From: JAGWRA01 sp963711505
GTDB lineage: Bacteria > Acidobacteriota > Vicinamibacteria > Vicinamibacterales > CAVVIG01
Assembly (NCBI GenBank): GCA_963711505.1
Contig: CAVQEJ010000006.1
Coordinates: 186,001-250,000, forward strand
Direction of reading: 5' to 3'
Length of the DNA: 64,000 bases
The position numbers and the translations under genes are program-made. Position 1 is the stretch's first letter; every line of letters begins with the position of its first letter. This document shows positions 48,229 through 57,453 of the stretch, in pieces. The notes under the pieces are model-generated. The model was given only the letters and a program-made list of their open reading frames with translations, was not told the DNA's origin and did not search any database.

Positions 48229-49842
48229 CTACAGCATCATCGCGTTCGGGAAGACCAGGTAGAACAGCAGCGAGATCAGGATCAGGTAGCCGAGCATCAC
48301 GAAGGTCCACCCCATGTTGTGGCGGATGACCTGCCCCTCGCTCCGGCAGTACTTCGTCGTGGCGACACCGATGCTGGCCGTCTGCGGCGCGATCGGCTTG
48401 CCGACCTCGGCGCCGACGGAGTTGAACGACGGCAGCAGCAGGATCGGCAGGTTCAGCAGCCGGCCGGTGACGGCCTGCACGGGCCCGAACATCGCATTGG
48501 TCGACGTGTTGCTGCCCGACAGCGCCACGCCTATCCAGCCGAGGACCGGCGCCAGCACCACGAACCAGGGACCGATCTTCGACAGGGCGTAGGCCAGCGA
48601 GTTCGCCATGCCGGCGTACACGAACACGTAGGCGACGCCGAAGATGAAGAAGCCGACGAGCAGCGCGCCCCACATCTGGTGGAACGTCCGTGAGAACACG
48701 GTCCGGAGGTCGGCCATCGACGGACGGAGCAGCAGCAGGATGACCAGCCACGCCGCGAGAATGGACGTGCCGCCGCTCAGCGGATTGAAGTTGAACGTCG
48801 AGTTGATCGGCTGGTGGGTCACCGACGACATCGCCGTCGCCTTCATCTGGAACAGGCTGATGCCTGGCAGGTGTGACCACGGACCGGTCCAGGCCACGAC
48901 CACCCCGATCAGCACGATGTAGGGCAGCCAGATCTTCAGCCCCTCACCGACCGTCGCCTGGGGCGCGTACCCGTCGCCCGCCGCCACCGCCGAGGCCTCC
49001 AGCGGCCGGCCGCCGAACCCGCGGATGGTCTTCGGCTGCCACACCTTCACGAAGAAGAAGAGCACCCAGAACGACACCAGCGCGCCGCTCAGGTCGGGCA
49101 GGTACGGGCCGAGATAGTTCGCCACCGGCCACTGTCCGGCGATGTACGACAGCGACGCCACGATGGCCAGCGGCCAGGCCTCGATCATCCCCTCCCAGTC
49201 GGTCACCAGGAAGATCAGCAGCCAGGGCGGCGCCAGGGCCAGCACGGCGACGATGTGCCCGACCGACGCCGACAGCGCCATCAGCGGCAGGCCGGTGACG
49301 GCGGCCAGGGCGAGGATCGGGGAACCGAGGGCGCCGTACGACACCGGCGCGTTGTTCGCCAGCGCCGCCACGCGGATGGCATCCAGATCGACGATCCCCA
49401 GGCCCACGAGGATCGGCACGACCACGGCCCACGGATAGCCGAAGCCGACGAGGCCCTCGAGCAGCGCGCCGAACGCCCAGGCCAGCATGATCGTCTGGAT
49501 GCGCACGTCGGCTGTGGCCTGATGCACCATCCAGTTCTTGAACCGCTCGAAGTCGCCGGTCGACACCAGCGTGTTGAAGATGATGAGACCCCAGAAGGTG
49601 ATCCAGTCGATCACCCAGACGCCCTGCAGACCGCCGTAGAAGTAGGCCTCGAACGTGCCGCGGACCGGCGATCCCCAGACCATGATGGCCAGCGGAACCG
49701 AGATGACGCCGACGATCAGCGTGGTCAGCCACGCGCTCATCCGCAGCACGGCGAGCAGAAAGAGCAGCGCCACGAGCGGCACGAGCGCCCACAGCACGGT
49801 CGTGAACAGACTGCCGCCGGGAACCAGCACCTGGTTGAACAC
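48229..49842 (-). CDS. lldP: L-lactate permease LldP
   Basis: 537 residues with about 14 hydrophobic segments. Conserved LctP-family stretches are WAFGALLEGLVGFGYPWAV, ALANNAPVSYGALG, and GVALSGSNTSTNAMFGPVQ. It transports L- or D-lactate/glycolate by proton symport. It is isolated, followed by a repeat-rich spacer, with no lactate dehydrogenase nearby. Confidence 0.93.
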   Translation of the reverse strand: MFNQVLVPGGSLFTTVLWALVPLVALLFLLAVLRMSAWLTTLIVGVISVPLAIMVWGSPVRGTFEAYFYGGLQGVWVIDWITFWGLIIFNTLVSTGDFERFKNWMVHQATADVRIQTIMLAWAFGALLEGLVGFGYPWAVVVPILVGLGIVDLDAIRVAALANNAPVSYGALGSPILALAAVTGLPLMALSASVGHIVAVLALAPPWLLIFLVTDWEGMIEAWPLAIVASLSYIAGQWPVANYLGPYLPDLSGALVSFWVLFFFVKVWQPKTIRGFGGRPLEASAVAAGDGYAPQATVGEGLKIWLPYIVLIGVVVAWTGPWSHLPGISLFQMKATAMSSVTHQPINSTFNFNPLSGGTSILAAWLVILLLLRPSMADLRTVFSRTFHQMWGALLVGFFIFGVAYVFVYAGMANSLAYALSKIGPWFVVLAPVLGWIGVALSGSNTSTNAMFGPVQAVTGRLLNLPILLLPSFNSVGAEVGKPIAPQTASIGVATTKYCRSEGQVIRHNMGWTFVMLGYLILISLLFYLVFPNAMML

Positions 49843-50270
49843 GTCGCAATCCTTTCTCAGTTCGCATGGGGCCCCACCCCCATGCGCTGCCGTCGCTTAC
49901 GCTCCGGATCTTGGGATTGGCAACAAAGCCGCTTTCAGGGGCACACCGCGGCCCCCTCATGCGCAGCCGTCGGCCTTCGACTCCGCTCAGGCCGACCCTG
50001 AGCTCGTCGAAGGGTCGCTCACGCTCCGCATCCTGTTACCGAGGTGTTGCTGCCTGGCTTGCACGTGCGGCCTGGCGGTGTCCAAGCCGATTGAAATCGT
50101 TGGATCGGGGCACATCATACACTCGCCGCCTTGGACTTGGCGCTCCGGACTCGAAGAATATGTGGAGGAGGCGCCTGCGGCCCGCGCGAGGCGCCGGAGG
50201 GAAGCGAGGCGGAGCCGAGCCGCCGAACGCGAGCGCGTGGGGGTGGGGCCCCACGCGCACCTGGGAAATG
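49843..50270. repeat. Repeat-rich spacer (428 bp), no gene seen
   Basis: It contains CATGGGGCCCCACCCCCATG, CTTCGACTCCGCTCAGGCCG, GGGTCGCTCACGCTCCGCAT and GCGTGGGGGTGGGGCCCCAC. These recall the palindrome of the 19431 array and the mosaics at 29286 and 35639. No gene was recognised on either strand. Confidence 0.7.
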
Positions 50271-51434
50271 CTATCCCGGGAACCGGTAGTCGACCGTCTC
50301 CACCGATTCGACGGCGGTCCGCACCATCTCGTCAATCGGCAGCTCCCGTTCGGCCTGCTCCACGTCGTGCAGGCGCGCCTTGGTGGCGGGATGCCTGGGG
50401 ATGAACAGCTGGCAGCAGTCCTGGTCGGGAATGATCGAGATGGGATACGTCCCGATGCGCTCGGCCTCGGCCGAGATCTCGTCCTTGTCCATGCCGACCA
50501 GCGGCCGGAAGACCGGCATGGTCGCCACGGCCGCGATCGCCGAGAGGTTCTCCAGCGTCTGGGAGGCCACCTGGCCGATCACCTCGCCGGTGACGAGCGC
50601 GCGGGCCCGGCCGCGCCGCGCCAGCTCCTCGGCGATGCGGAACATCAGGCGCCGGTACAGGACGACGCGCAGCGCCGGCGGCGCCGAGAGCACGACCTGA
50701 CGCTGGATCTCGCCGAAGGCCACGAGCTGCAGCCTCGTTCGGAGCTGATACTGCGTGAGCAGCTCCGCGATCTCGCGCGCCTTCTCCTGCGACGCGCGCG
50801 ACAGGATCGGATAGCTGTGGAAGTGCACGAGCTGCACCGAGCAGCCCCGGCGCATCATGCGGAACGCCGCCACGGGCGAATCGATCCCGCCCGACAGCAG
50901 GCAGGCCACGCGGCCGCTGACGCCAGTGGGCATCCCACCCGCCCCCGGCTCCTTGCCGAAGTAGTAGAACGCCTCGTCGGTCAGCATCTCGACGTGGATC
51001 GTCAGCTCGGGGTGCTCGAGATCCACGCGCCAGCCGCGGGCCGTCTTGATGCGACCGCCGACCTCCCGCTCGATCTGCGGTGAGGTCAAAGGAAAGCGCT
51101 TGTCGGCGCGGCGGGCGGACACGCGGAACGTGGCGACGTCCCGCCCGTCGAGATCCTGAAGGATGGCGGCCGCGATGGCATCCAGATCCAGCGACGCGCG
51201 TCCCGCATACGAGAAGTTCGCCACCCCGAAGACCCGTCGCATCCGCTCGCGCACGGCGTCCCACGGCGCGTCCGGACCGAGCACGATCTCGATCCGCCCC
51301 ATCAACGACCGGACCTCCGCCACGTGGAGGTCCGACACCGCGGTCCGGATCGCCCGGACGAGCCGGTTGATGAACCACGGCCGGTTGCGGCCCTTCAGGG
51401 CGATTTCCTTGTAGTGAACGATGATCGATTGCAT
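50271..51434 (-). CDS. thiI: tRNA 4-thiouridine synthase / thiamine biosynthesis ThiI
   Basis: 387 residues. The N-terminal NFLD/THUMP region (residues about 1-170) is followed by the ATP PP-loop LLSGGIDSPVAAFRMMRRG. No C-terminal rhodanese domain is present, as in many non-enterobacterial ThiI proteins; a Cys pair (DQDCCQLF) is in the AANH domain. It lies 3 nt after hpnE on the same strand, so it is probably the last gene of that operon, functionally unrelated. Confidence 0.93.
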   Translation of the reverse strand: MQSIIVHYKEIALKGRNRPWFINRLVRAIRTAVSDLHVAEVRSLMGRIEIVLGPDAPWDAVRERMRRVFGVANFSYAGRASLDLDAIAAAILQDLDGRDVATFRVSARRADKRFPLTSPQIEREVGGRIKTARGWRVDLEHPELTIHVEMLTDEAFYYFGKEPGAGGMPTGVSGRVACLLSGGIDSPVAAFRMMRRGCSVQLVHFHSYPILSRASQEKAREIAELLTQYQLRTRLQLVAFGEIQRQVVLSAPPALRVVLYRRLMFRIAEELARRGRARALVTGEVIGQVASQTLENLSAIAAVATMPVFRPLVGMDKDEISAEAERIGTYPISIIPDQDCCQLFIPRHPATKARLHDVEQAERELPIDEMVRTAVESVETVDYRFPG

Positions 51435-51437
51435 GGT

Positions 51438-52778
51438 TCAGCGGCCCGAGACAATCTCCCCAGCGGCATGACCGCTGACGACGGCGCTTTCAATGGTACC
51501 GGGCAGCCCGGTGTCGATCCAGTCGCCGGCGAGGACGAATCCGTCCACGGCGGTCCGCGCACCCGGCCTGGGCGGCGCACCCGGCGCCAGCGAGAAGGTC
51601 GCGCGCTTCTCGCGCACGACCTTCGTACGTGTCAGCGTCGCGCGCCGCGCCTCGGGCAGCGCCTCGAGGATCTCGTCGGTCGCCAGCTTCGCGATTTCGT
51701 CGTTCGACCGCGCCACGATGTCCTCGGCGCCGCTCGAAACCAGTGAGAGGTGCGAGGCCTGTTCGCCGAAGACGAACCGCTTCTCGAACACCCACTGCAT
51801 GGCGCGCCCCGGCAGGCCCAGGAACGGCACGTCGAGGACGGGCCGGTCGAACCACATGTTCACCGTCACAATCGGCGAAGAGGCCAGCCGCGTCGCGTCG
51901 CGCACGATGCCGGCCAGCGCGGGATCGGGATCGGGCAGCAGATCGGCCAGCGCGAACCAGGGGACGCTCGCAATGACGTGGCGTGCCTCGAGCCGCTCCT
52001 CGCGGACGGCCACGTGCGAGACGCGGCCGTTCGCCGTGTGCACACGGGCGGGCGCTCCCGTCCGCACCTCGCTCCCGCGCTGCTCGAGGAACCGGCGCGC
52101 CGGCTCCGCGTACAGCTGGTCGAGCGGCTTCGCCGGCAGGCCGATGGCCGCGGCGTCCGGATCGTCGCCGAACATCTCGGCGAGCACGCGGATGAACGGC
52201 CCGGCGGCGGCGTCGCGCGGCGACTGGTTCAGGGCGGCCAGCGCCAGCGGTTCCCACAGCATCTCGCGCAGCCGCGCGTTCTGCCCGTGGGCGATCATCC
52301 ACTGCTCCACCGTCTGGCCGGCCGGCACGTCGAAGTCGGTCCGCCCTTCGGCCAGCCGCCGCTGGGCCGCGCGCAGCGCCGGCGCCATGCGCAGCGCCGC
52401 CAGCCGATCCAGCAAGCCCAGCGCCTCCCACCCGAGCAGCCCGGTCAGCAGATGCCACGGCGCCGGCAGCGCCGGACACTTCAGGCGCGAACGCCGTCCC
52501 GTCCGGTCGATCATGTCGACCGCCAGCCGCGTCTGCAGCGTCACGTCGGCGTCGGCGCCGATGCGCCGCAGGAAGCGGAAGGTCTCGCGGTAGCAGCCGA
52601 GCAGCACGTGCTGCCCGTTGTCGACGACCTCGCCGGTGGCCGGATCGGTGAACGCCGTCGCCCGCCCGCCAAGGCCGGGGCGCGCCTCCAGCACGAGCAC
52701 CCGGGCGCCCTCGTCGCTGAGAGCGCAGGCCGCGCTGAGGCCGGCGAAGCCGCCGCCAATCACGATGACGTCGTGCAT
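51438..52778 (-). CDS. hpnE: Hydroxysqualene dehydroxylase HpnE
   Basis: FAD amine-oxidase-type enzyme that converts hydroxysqualene to squalene. 446 residues from ATG 52778: MHDVIVIGGGFAGLSAACALSDEGARVLVLEARPGLGGRATAF is the dinucleotide-binding start. Mid-protein MLWEPLALAALNQ and the C-terminal VDGFVLAGDWIDTGLPGTIESAVVSG match HpnE/crtI-like proteins. Third gene of hpnC-hpnD-hpnE, 17 nt after hpnD. Confidence 0.94.
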   Translation of the reverse strand: MHDVIVIGGGFAGLSAACALSDEGARVLVLEARPGLGGRATAFTDPATGEVVDNGQHVLLGCYRETFRFLRRIGADADVTLQTRLAVDMIDRTGRRSRLKCPALPAPWHLLTGLLGWEALGLLDRLAALRMAPALRAAQRRLAEGRTDFDVPAGQTVEQWMIAHGQNARLREMLWEPLALAALNQSPRDAAAGPFIRVLAEMFGDDPDAAAIGLPAKPLDQLYAEPARRFLEQRGSEVRTGAPARVHTANGRVSHVAVREERLEARHVIASVPWFALADLLPDPDPALAGIVRDATRLASSPIVTVNMWFDRPVLDVPFLGLPGRAMQWVFEKRFVFGEQASHLSLVSSGAEDIVARSNDEIAKLATDEILEALPEARRATLTRTKVVREKRATFSLAPGAPPRPGARTAVDGFVLAGDWIDTGLPGTIESAVVSGHAAGEIVSGR

Positions 52779-52795
52779 GTGCAGTCCGGAATCCG

Positions 52796-53629
52796 TCAGA
52801 ACCCGGCCATGGTCGCGGCCCAGGTGCCGATGGCGACGAGCGCCTGCTGGGGGCGCGGCACGCGGATGCGGCGGGTGAACACATCGTAGCCGGCGCGCTC
52901 GACCCGCCGGAGGATGCGGAAGTAGATGGCGCCCATGATTTCGGCCGCCACCAGGCAGCGCCAATCCGAGCGGGGCCGTTCGCGCCGCGCGCGGGCGTAG
53001 TACGAACGGGCCCGCTCGCACTCGAACTGCAGCAGGCTCCGCACGCGGTCGGTCAGGACCCCGGCCCGGAAATCGTCCTCGGTGCAGCCGAACCGCTCCA
53101 GATCCTCCAGCGGCAGGTACACGCGCCCCTGCTTCAGGTCGCCGGTGATGTCGCGGATGATGTTGGTCAACTGCAGCGCGATGCCGAGATCGAGCGCATA
53201 CTGCCGCGTCGTGGCGTCCCGGTAGCCGAACACCTCGATGCAGATCAGCCCGACGGCCGACGCGACGCGCCGGCAGTACTCGAACAGATCGTCGAAGGTG
53301 GCGTAGCGCCGCGGCTCGATGTCCATCTCGACGCCGTCGATCACGTCCTCGAACGCCTGCCGTGGCAGATTGAATTCGCGGATGAACGGCTGCAGCCGCT
53401 GCCCGATCGGCGTCACCGGCGGCTGCCCCTCGTAGCACCGCGCCAGTTCCTGGCGCCACCCGGCCAGCGCGGCCGTAATCTGGTCGTGGCGCCCCGGCGT
53501 GCCCGGCTCCGGCGCTTCATCCACCGCATCGTCGACGACGCGGCAGAAATCCCAGACGGCGATGATCGCGTCGCGCTTGCGCGGCGGCAGCACCAGGAAC
53601 GAGTAATAGAAGCTCGTGTTCCGGCTCAT
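52796..53629 (-). CDS. hpnD: Presqualene diphosphate synthase HpnD
   Basis: Head-to-head condensing enzyme joining two farnesyl diphosphates. From ATG 53629 it has 277 residues (MSRNTSFYYSFLVLPPRKRDA). DDAVDEAPEP and DVIDGVEMD plus NIIRDITGDLKQGRVYLP supply the Mg-diphosphate motifs. Frame read from farther upstream adds an unsupported segment overlapping hpnC. It follows hpnC by 25 nt. Confidence 0.94.
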   Translation of the reverse strand: MSRNTSFYYSFLVLPPRKRDAIIAVWDFCRVVDDAVDEAPEPGTPGRHDQITAALAGWRQELARCYEGQPPVTPIGQRLQPFIREFNLPRQAFEDVIDGVEMDIEPRRYATFDDLFEYCRRVASAVGLICIEVFGYRDATTRQYALDLGIALQLTNIIRDITGDLKQGRVYLPLEDLERFGCTEDDFRAGVLTDRVRSLLQFECERARSYYARARRERPRSDWRCLVAAEIMGAIYFRILRRVERAGYDVFTRRIRVPRPQQALVAIGTWAATMAGF

Positions 53630-53654
53630 AGGGGAGCTGTTTCGTGGCCACTCG

Positions 53655-54560
53655 TCACCAGCGGAGCGCGCGCCACAGCAGCGCCGGCACATCGCCGGCG
53701 CCGAGCGTCGGCCGGTGCGCGAGCACGTCGTAGCCCGACTGCTCCACCCGCTCGAGAATCCGCCGGCCGCCGAGCCAGGTGAACCGGAGCTCCAGCCGCA
53801 GGCGACCACCGACGCCGTCGCAGACTCCACGGCCCCGCTCGAACAGCTCGTGGGTGCGCACGGCCATCAGCCGCATCGCGTCGCGCCAGGCCGGCGTCAT
53901 CCGGCCGGCCTCGAGGTCGGCTTCCTTCGCGCCGCAGGCCGCGCAGTCCTCCTGCGGCACGTACAGCCGGCCCGCGCGCCAGTCGCGGCCGAAGTCCTGC
54001 CAGAAGTTCGCCAGCTGCAGCGCCGTGCAGAGCGCGTCCGACGATCGATCGAGCGCCTCGTCTTCGTAACCGGCGATGCGCAGCACGAGACGGCCGACCG
54101 GATTCGCCGACCGCCGGCAGTAGTCGAGCACCTCGTCCCAGGTCCGGTAGCGGTGCGTCTCCACGTCCTGGCGGAAGGCGCTCAGCAGATCCTCGAAGAG
54201 CCCGACCGGCAGCCGCAGCGTGCGGATCGACTGGCCGAGCGCGAGGAAGATCAGGTCGTCGCGCGTCGCCGGCGTCGCGGCCGTACCGCCGTGCACGCAG
54301 GCCCGCAGCCGGCCCAGCCAGCCGTCGAGCAGCCGGTACCGCTCGTCGACCGGCCGGCTGCCCTCGTCGGCGAAGTCGTCGCCCACGCGGGCGAAGGCAT
54401 AGACGGCCGCCACGTGGGGACGCATCGGCGCCGGCAGCAGCAGCGAGGCCACCGGGAAGTTCTCGTAATGCTCGCGCGCCATCGCCTCGCAGGCGGCATA
54501 CGCGCGCGCCAGCACGTCGGGCTCCGGACTCACGACGGCGGACACGGGCTCAACAGACAC
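53655..54560 (-). CDS. hpnC: Squalene synthase-like HpnC (hydroxysqualene synthase)
   Basis: 301 residues. YENFPVASLLLPAPMRPHVAAVYAFARVGDDFADEG contains the first Asp motif, and ALQLANFWQDFGRDWRAGRLYVPQEDC is the second. It converts presqualene diphosphate to hydroxysqualene. A GTG start lies only 9 nt after a TAGAAT box (54574-54569, minus strand), so the mRNA may be almost leaderless or begin elsewhere. First gene of the hpnC-D-E-thiI run. Confidence 0.93.
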   Translation of the reverse strand: MSVEPVSAVVSPEPDVLARAYAACEAMAREHYENFPVASLLLPAPMRPHVAAVYAFARVGDDFADEGSRPVDERYRLLDGWLGRLRACVHGGTAATPATRDDLIFLALGQSIRTLRLPVGLFEDLLSAFRQDVETHRYRTWDEVLDYCRRSANPVGRLVLRIAGYEDEALDRSSDALCTALQLANFWQDFGRDWRAGRLYVPQEDCAACGAKEADLEAGRMTPAWRDAMRLMAVRTHELFERGRGVCDGVGGRLRLELRFTWLGGRRILERVEQSGYDVLAHRPTLGAGDVPALLWRALRW

Positions 54561-54811
54561 AAACCTCTATTCTAGGCGAGGTACGCGGCCGCCATCACCC
54601 CGCAGCAGGCGAGCCAGCAGCCCCGGCTGGCGAACGCCGGCGCCCTGCCGGCGCCAGGCTGTCCACGAAATCCAAGCTCATCCTGAAACAGAACTAATTA
54701 TCAGGCTACAAACTTCGTATATTTATGGGCATTCATCGCGCGGCAGGCTCGGACACCCCGGAGGGGGCGCTGCCTGTCGCACGGCGCCATCCCCTCATCC
54801 AGGAGAACGAC

Positions 54812-55732
54812 ATGATTTCCAGGCTCCGGCAACATCCCGGCATTCTCGTGCTGATCGGCCTGCTGAGCACGCCAGCCATCCTCGGCGCCGCCGCGCCGTT
54901 CACGCTGTTCGACGGCACGCCGGTGAGGATGCGCCTCAGCCAGACGGTTTCCTCAGCGGACGCGCACGTCGGCCAGACCGTCAGTCTCGAGGTGCTCGAC
55001 GAGGTGCGGCTGAACGGCCTCGTCGTCGTCCCGAAGGGGGCGACTGCCATCGCGACCGTGACGAAGGCGAAGCCCAAGGGCCACTTCGGCCACGCGGGTC
55101 AACTCGACATCAATATCGACTACGTCCGCCTGGCGGACGACCAGAAGGCTGCGCTCCGGGCGGTGAAGGACGTGAAGGGGGGAGGACACACCGGCGCGAT
55201 GACGGGCGCCATGGTGGCGACGAGTCTGGTGTTCCTGCCGGCGGCGCCGCTGTTCCTCTTCATGCACGGCAAGGACGTGGCGATCCCGCAGGGCACCGAG
55301 ATCACGGCGTTCGTGAACGGCGACATGCACCTGAATCCCACGGATTTCAGGGGCTCGGCTGCCGGTCCGGCTCCGCGACACCACGCCGTCGTCTCCGCAT
55401 CACACGAGGCGTCCGGCAGCGCGCTGACCAACGACGACATCATCAAGCTGGTGGCGAGCGGTCTGGGCAGCCAGGTGATCGTCGACAAGATCCACCACTC
55501 GACCTGCGCCTTCGACATGGACACCAACGCCCTCGTCGCGCTGAAGAAGGCGCACGTGCCCGATCGCGTCATCGACGCGATGGTCGCAGCGGGGTCGCAC
55601 CCCGGCGGTGAGGAGGCTCCCGGCGTCACACCGGGCTTCGGTCTGGGTTACCATTTCACTTCCTCGACGCCGGCGCGGTGGTTGATCGCGCGCGCCAGGA
55701 CGAAGAGGAAGTCGGAGAGGCGGTTCGTGTAG
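54812..55732 (+). CDS. Secreted protein with C-terminal acidobacterial helical module
   Basis: Start ATG 54812 follows AGGAG at 54801. Signal peptide MISRLRQHPGILVLIGLLSTPAILGAA precedes a beta-rich domain (TPVRMRLSQTVSSADAHVGQTVSLEVLDEV) that may resemble a protease-inhibitor-like or cupredoxin fold. A C-terminal helical module, LTNDDIIKLVASGLGSQVIVDKIHHSTCAFD...KAHVPDRVIDAMVAA, is a recurring unit of acidobacterial secreted proteins. The last 85 nt overlap the adenosyltransferase gene on the other strand, so the true 3' end may be earlier. Confidence 0.72.
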   Translation: MISRLRQHPGILVLIGLLSTPAILGAAAPFTLFDGTPVRMRLSQTVSSADAHVGQTVSLEVLDEVRLNGLVVVPKGATAIATVTKAKPKGHFGHAGQLDINIDYVRLADDQKAALRAVKDVKGGGHTGAMTGAMVATSLVFLPAAPLFLFMHGKDVAIPQGTEITAFVNGDMHLNPTDFRGSAAGPAPRHHAVVSASHEASGSALTNDDIIKLVASGLGSQVIVDKIHHSTCAFDMDTNALVALKKAHVPDRVIDAMVAAGSHPGGEEAPGVTPGFGLGYHFTSSTPARWLIARARTKRKSERRFV

Positions 55733-56187
55733 CGGACGAGCTCGGGATCGACCGGCGGGTCGAGCGCCACCATGAGCCGCTCGGCGCGCCGGCAGACCGT
55801 CCGGGCCAGGTGCAGCGTGGCGCCGGCCGGGCAGCCGCCCGCCAGGATGAAGTGGCGGAGCTCGGGCAGGTCGGCTTCGAGCCGATCGATCCAGCCCTCC
55901 AGCCGTTCGATCTGGGTGGCGCCGATCGTCGCCTTCGAGACGCGCTCGGCGATCTTGTGCGCGGGATCGGCGAGACGGGCGCCCAGCGCGAACAGGTCGC
56001 GCTGGACCTCGACGAGCATCCGACTACCTTCCTCGTCCATGCCGGCACCGGCCCGGGCGAGACCGATGAAGGCGTTCAGCTCGTCCACCTCGCCGTACGC
56101 GGCGACGCGTGGATCGGCCTTCGACACGCGCGTGCCGTCGAAGAGCGAGGTCTCGCCGGCGTCGCCGGTGCGCGTGTAGATCTTCAC
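55648..56187 (-). CDS. Cob(I)yrinic acid a,c-diamide adenosyltransferase, PduO type
   Basis: 179 residues. MKIYTRTGDAGETSLFDGTRVSKADPRV is the ATP-binding signature of PduO-type enzymes; LNAFIGLARA and NRLSDFLFVLARAINHRAG end it. It makes adenosylcobalamin. Its 3' end overlaps the secreted protein gene by about 85 nt. Confidence 0.94.
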   Translation of the reverse strand: MKIYTRTGDAGETSLFDGTRVSKADPRVAAYGEVDELNAFIGLARAGAGMDEEGSRMLVEVQRDLFALGARLADPAHKIAERVSKATIGATQIERLEGWIDRLEADLPELRHFILAGGCPAGATLHLARTVCRRAERLMVALDPPVDPELVRYTNRLSDFLFVLARAINHRAGVEEVKW

Positions 56188-56216
56188 GCCGCGATTATAC
56201 GGGAGCCTGTTCTCGG

Positions 56217-56960
56217 ATGTCGAAGAAGCCGCGGGCGCGCCGCCGCCCCGAGAAGGTGCCGGCCCCGCCCGAACGGCGGCGGTTCCGTGCCACCCTCCTG
56301 CGCTGGTACCGCCGGCACGGCCGCGACCTGCCGTGGCGGCGCACCGACGACCCGTACCACATCCTCGTCTCGGAGATCATGCTCCAGCAGACGCAGGTCG
56401 ACCGCGTGCTCACCAAGTACGACGAGTGGCTGACGAAGTACCCGTCGCTGCACGCCCTCGCCGCCGCTCCCGAAGACGACGTCACCCGCACGTGGTACCC
56501 CCTCGGGTACAACATCCGCCCGAAGCGGCTGCACGCAATCGCCCGCGAGTCGGTGGCCCGCTACGGCGGATCGCTGCCCTCGGACGAAGCGACGCTGCTG
56601 TCGTTCAAGGGGATCGGCGCCTACACGGCCGGCGCCATCCGGAGCTTCGCGTTCCGCCAGCGCGCCGCCATCCTCGACACGAACGTCGCGCGCGTCCTCT
56701 TCCGCGTCTTCGTCGGACGCGGCGATCCGAAGGCCCATGCGATGAAGCGGCGGCTCTGGGCGATCTCGGCGGCGCTGGTGCCCGTGCGGCACACGTTCGA
56801 CTTCAACCAGGCGCTGATGGACTTCGGCGCCATGGTCTGCGTGGCCCGCAAGCCGCGGTGCCTCGCCTGCCCGCTGTCGAAACAGTGCCGGTCGTTTCCG
56901 TTCGACCCGGCGCCCGCGCCCTCACGGACCCTCACGGCTCGCAAGCATGCCGGGCGATAG
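56217..56960 (+). CDS. mutY: A/G-specific adenine glycosylase MutY (no C-terminal NUDIX-like domain)
   Basis: 247 residues. Catalytic Glu in SEIMLQQTQVDRV and Asp in ILDTNVARV; 4Fe-4S cysteines follow C-x6-C-x2-C-x5-C (CVARKPRCLACPLSKQC). The chain ends about 60 residues later, so the 8-oxoG-recognition domain is absent. The segment TWYPLGYNIRPKRL marks a distinct MutY subgroup. The NUDIX gene starting 14 nt before its stop may supply the missing function. Confidence 0.9.
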   Translation: MSKKPRARRRPEKVPAPPERRRFRATLLRWYRRHGRDLPWRRTDDPYHILVSEIMLQQTQVDRVLTKYDEWLTKYPSLHALAAAPEDDVTRTWYPLGYNIRPKRLHAIARESVARYGGSLPSDEATLLSFKGIGAYTAGAIRSFAFRQRAAILDTNVARVLFRVFVGRGDPKAHAMKRRLWAISAALVPVRHTFDFNQALMDFGAMVCVARKPRCLACPLSKQCRSFPFDPAPAPSRTLTARKHAGR

Positions 56961-57453
56961 TCGGCTCATCGTCGTGACGGCCGCCGTCATCGAGCGCGAC
57001 GGCCGCTTTCTCGTGACGCGCCGGCAGGCCGGCGTGCATCTGGAGGGCTTCTGGGAATTTCCCGGGGGCAAGTGCGAACCGGGCGAGTCGCACGAGGCGT
57101 GCCTCGCACGGGAACTGCGGGAGGAACTGGACGCGACGATCGAGATCGGCGGCCCGATCCTGTCGACCCGCCACGCCTACGACGACCGGACGATCGAGCT
57201 GCACTTCTTCGCCTGCCGCCTGGCCGGCGCGGCGCGCCCGATGCTCGGCCAGGAGATGCGATGGGTCGACCGGCGCGAGCTCGGCGCGTTGCCGTTCCCG
57301 CCGGCCGACCGCGAGCTCATCGCGCGCCTGATGCAGCCGCCGGATTCCCCCGGATCCACGAACGGCAGGGTCGTAATCGCGGCCGGGTGCGCCGCGCCGT
57401 CGTGCACGATCTGCACCGCGGTGCCGGCGGTCTGCCAGTCGCGATGCAGGTAG
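56947..57453 (+). CDS. NUDIX hydrolase, MutT-like
   Basis: 168 residues as read, 14-nt overlap with mutY. The NUDIX box GKCEPGESHEACLARELREELDA lies near residue 40; RHAYDDRTIELHFFACRL follows. The core ends near residue 130 (PADRELIARLMQ) and the tail after it runs antisense over ygfZ, so a frameshift near 57345 is probable. Likely sanitises 8-oxo-dGTP or a similar nucleotide. Confidence 0.82.
   Translation: MPGDSRLIVVTAAVIERDGRFLVTRRQAGVHLEGFWEFPGGKCEPGESHEACLARELREELDATIEIGGPILSTRHAYDDRTIELHFFACRLAGAARPMLGQEMRWVDRRELGALPFPPADRELIARLMQPPDSPGSTNGRVVIAAGCAAPSCTICTAVPAVCQSRCR

Noticed and set aside
54680..54730. AT-rich TTATCA ... TATATT as promoter of the secreted protein at 54812
   Set aside because: Spacing is 14 nt (or 16 with a weaker -10), so it is only suggestive and was not listed.
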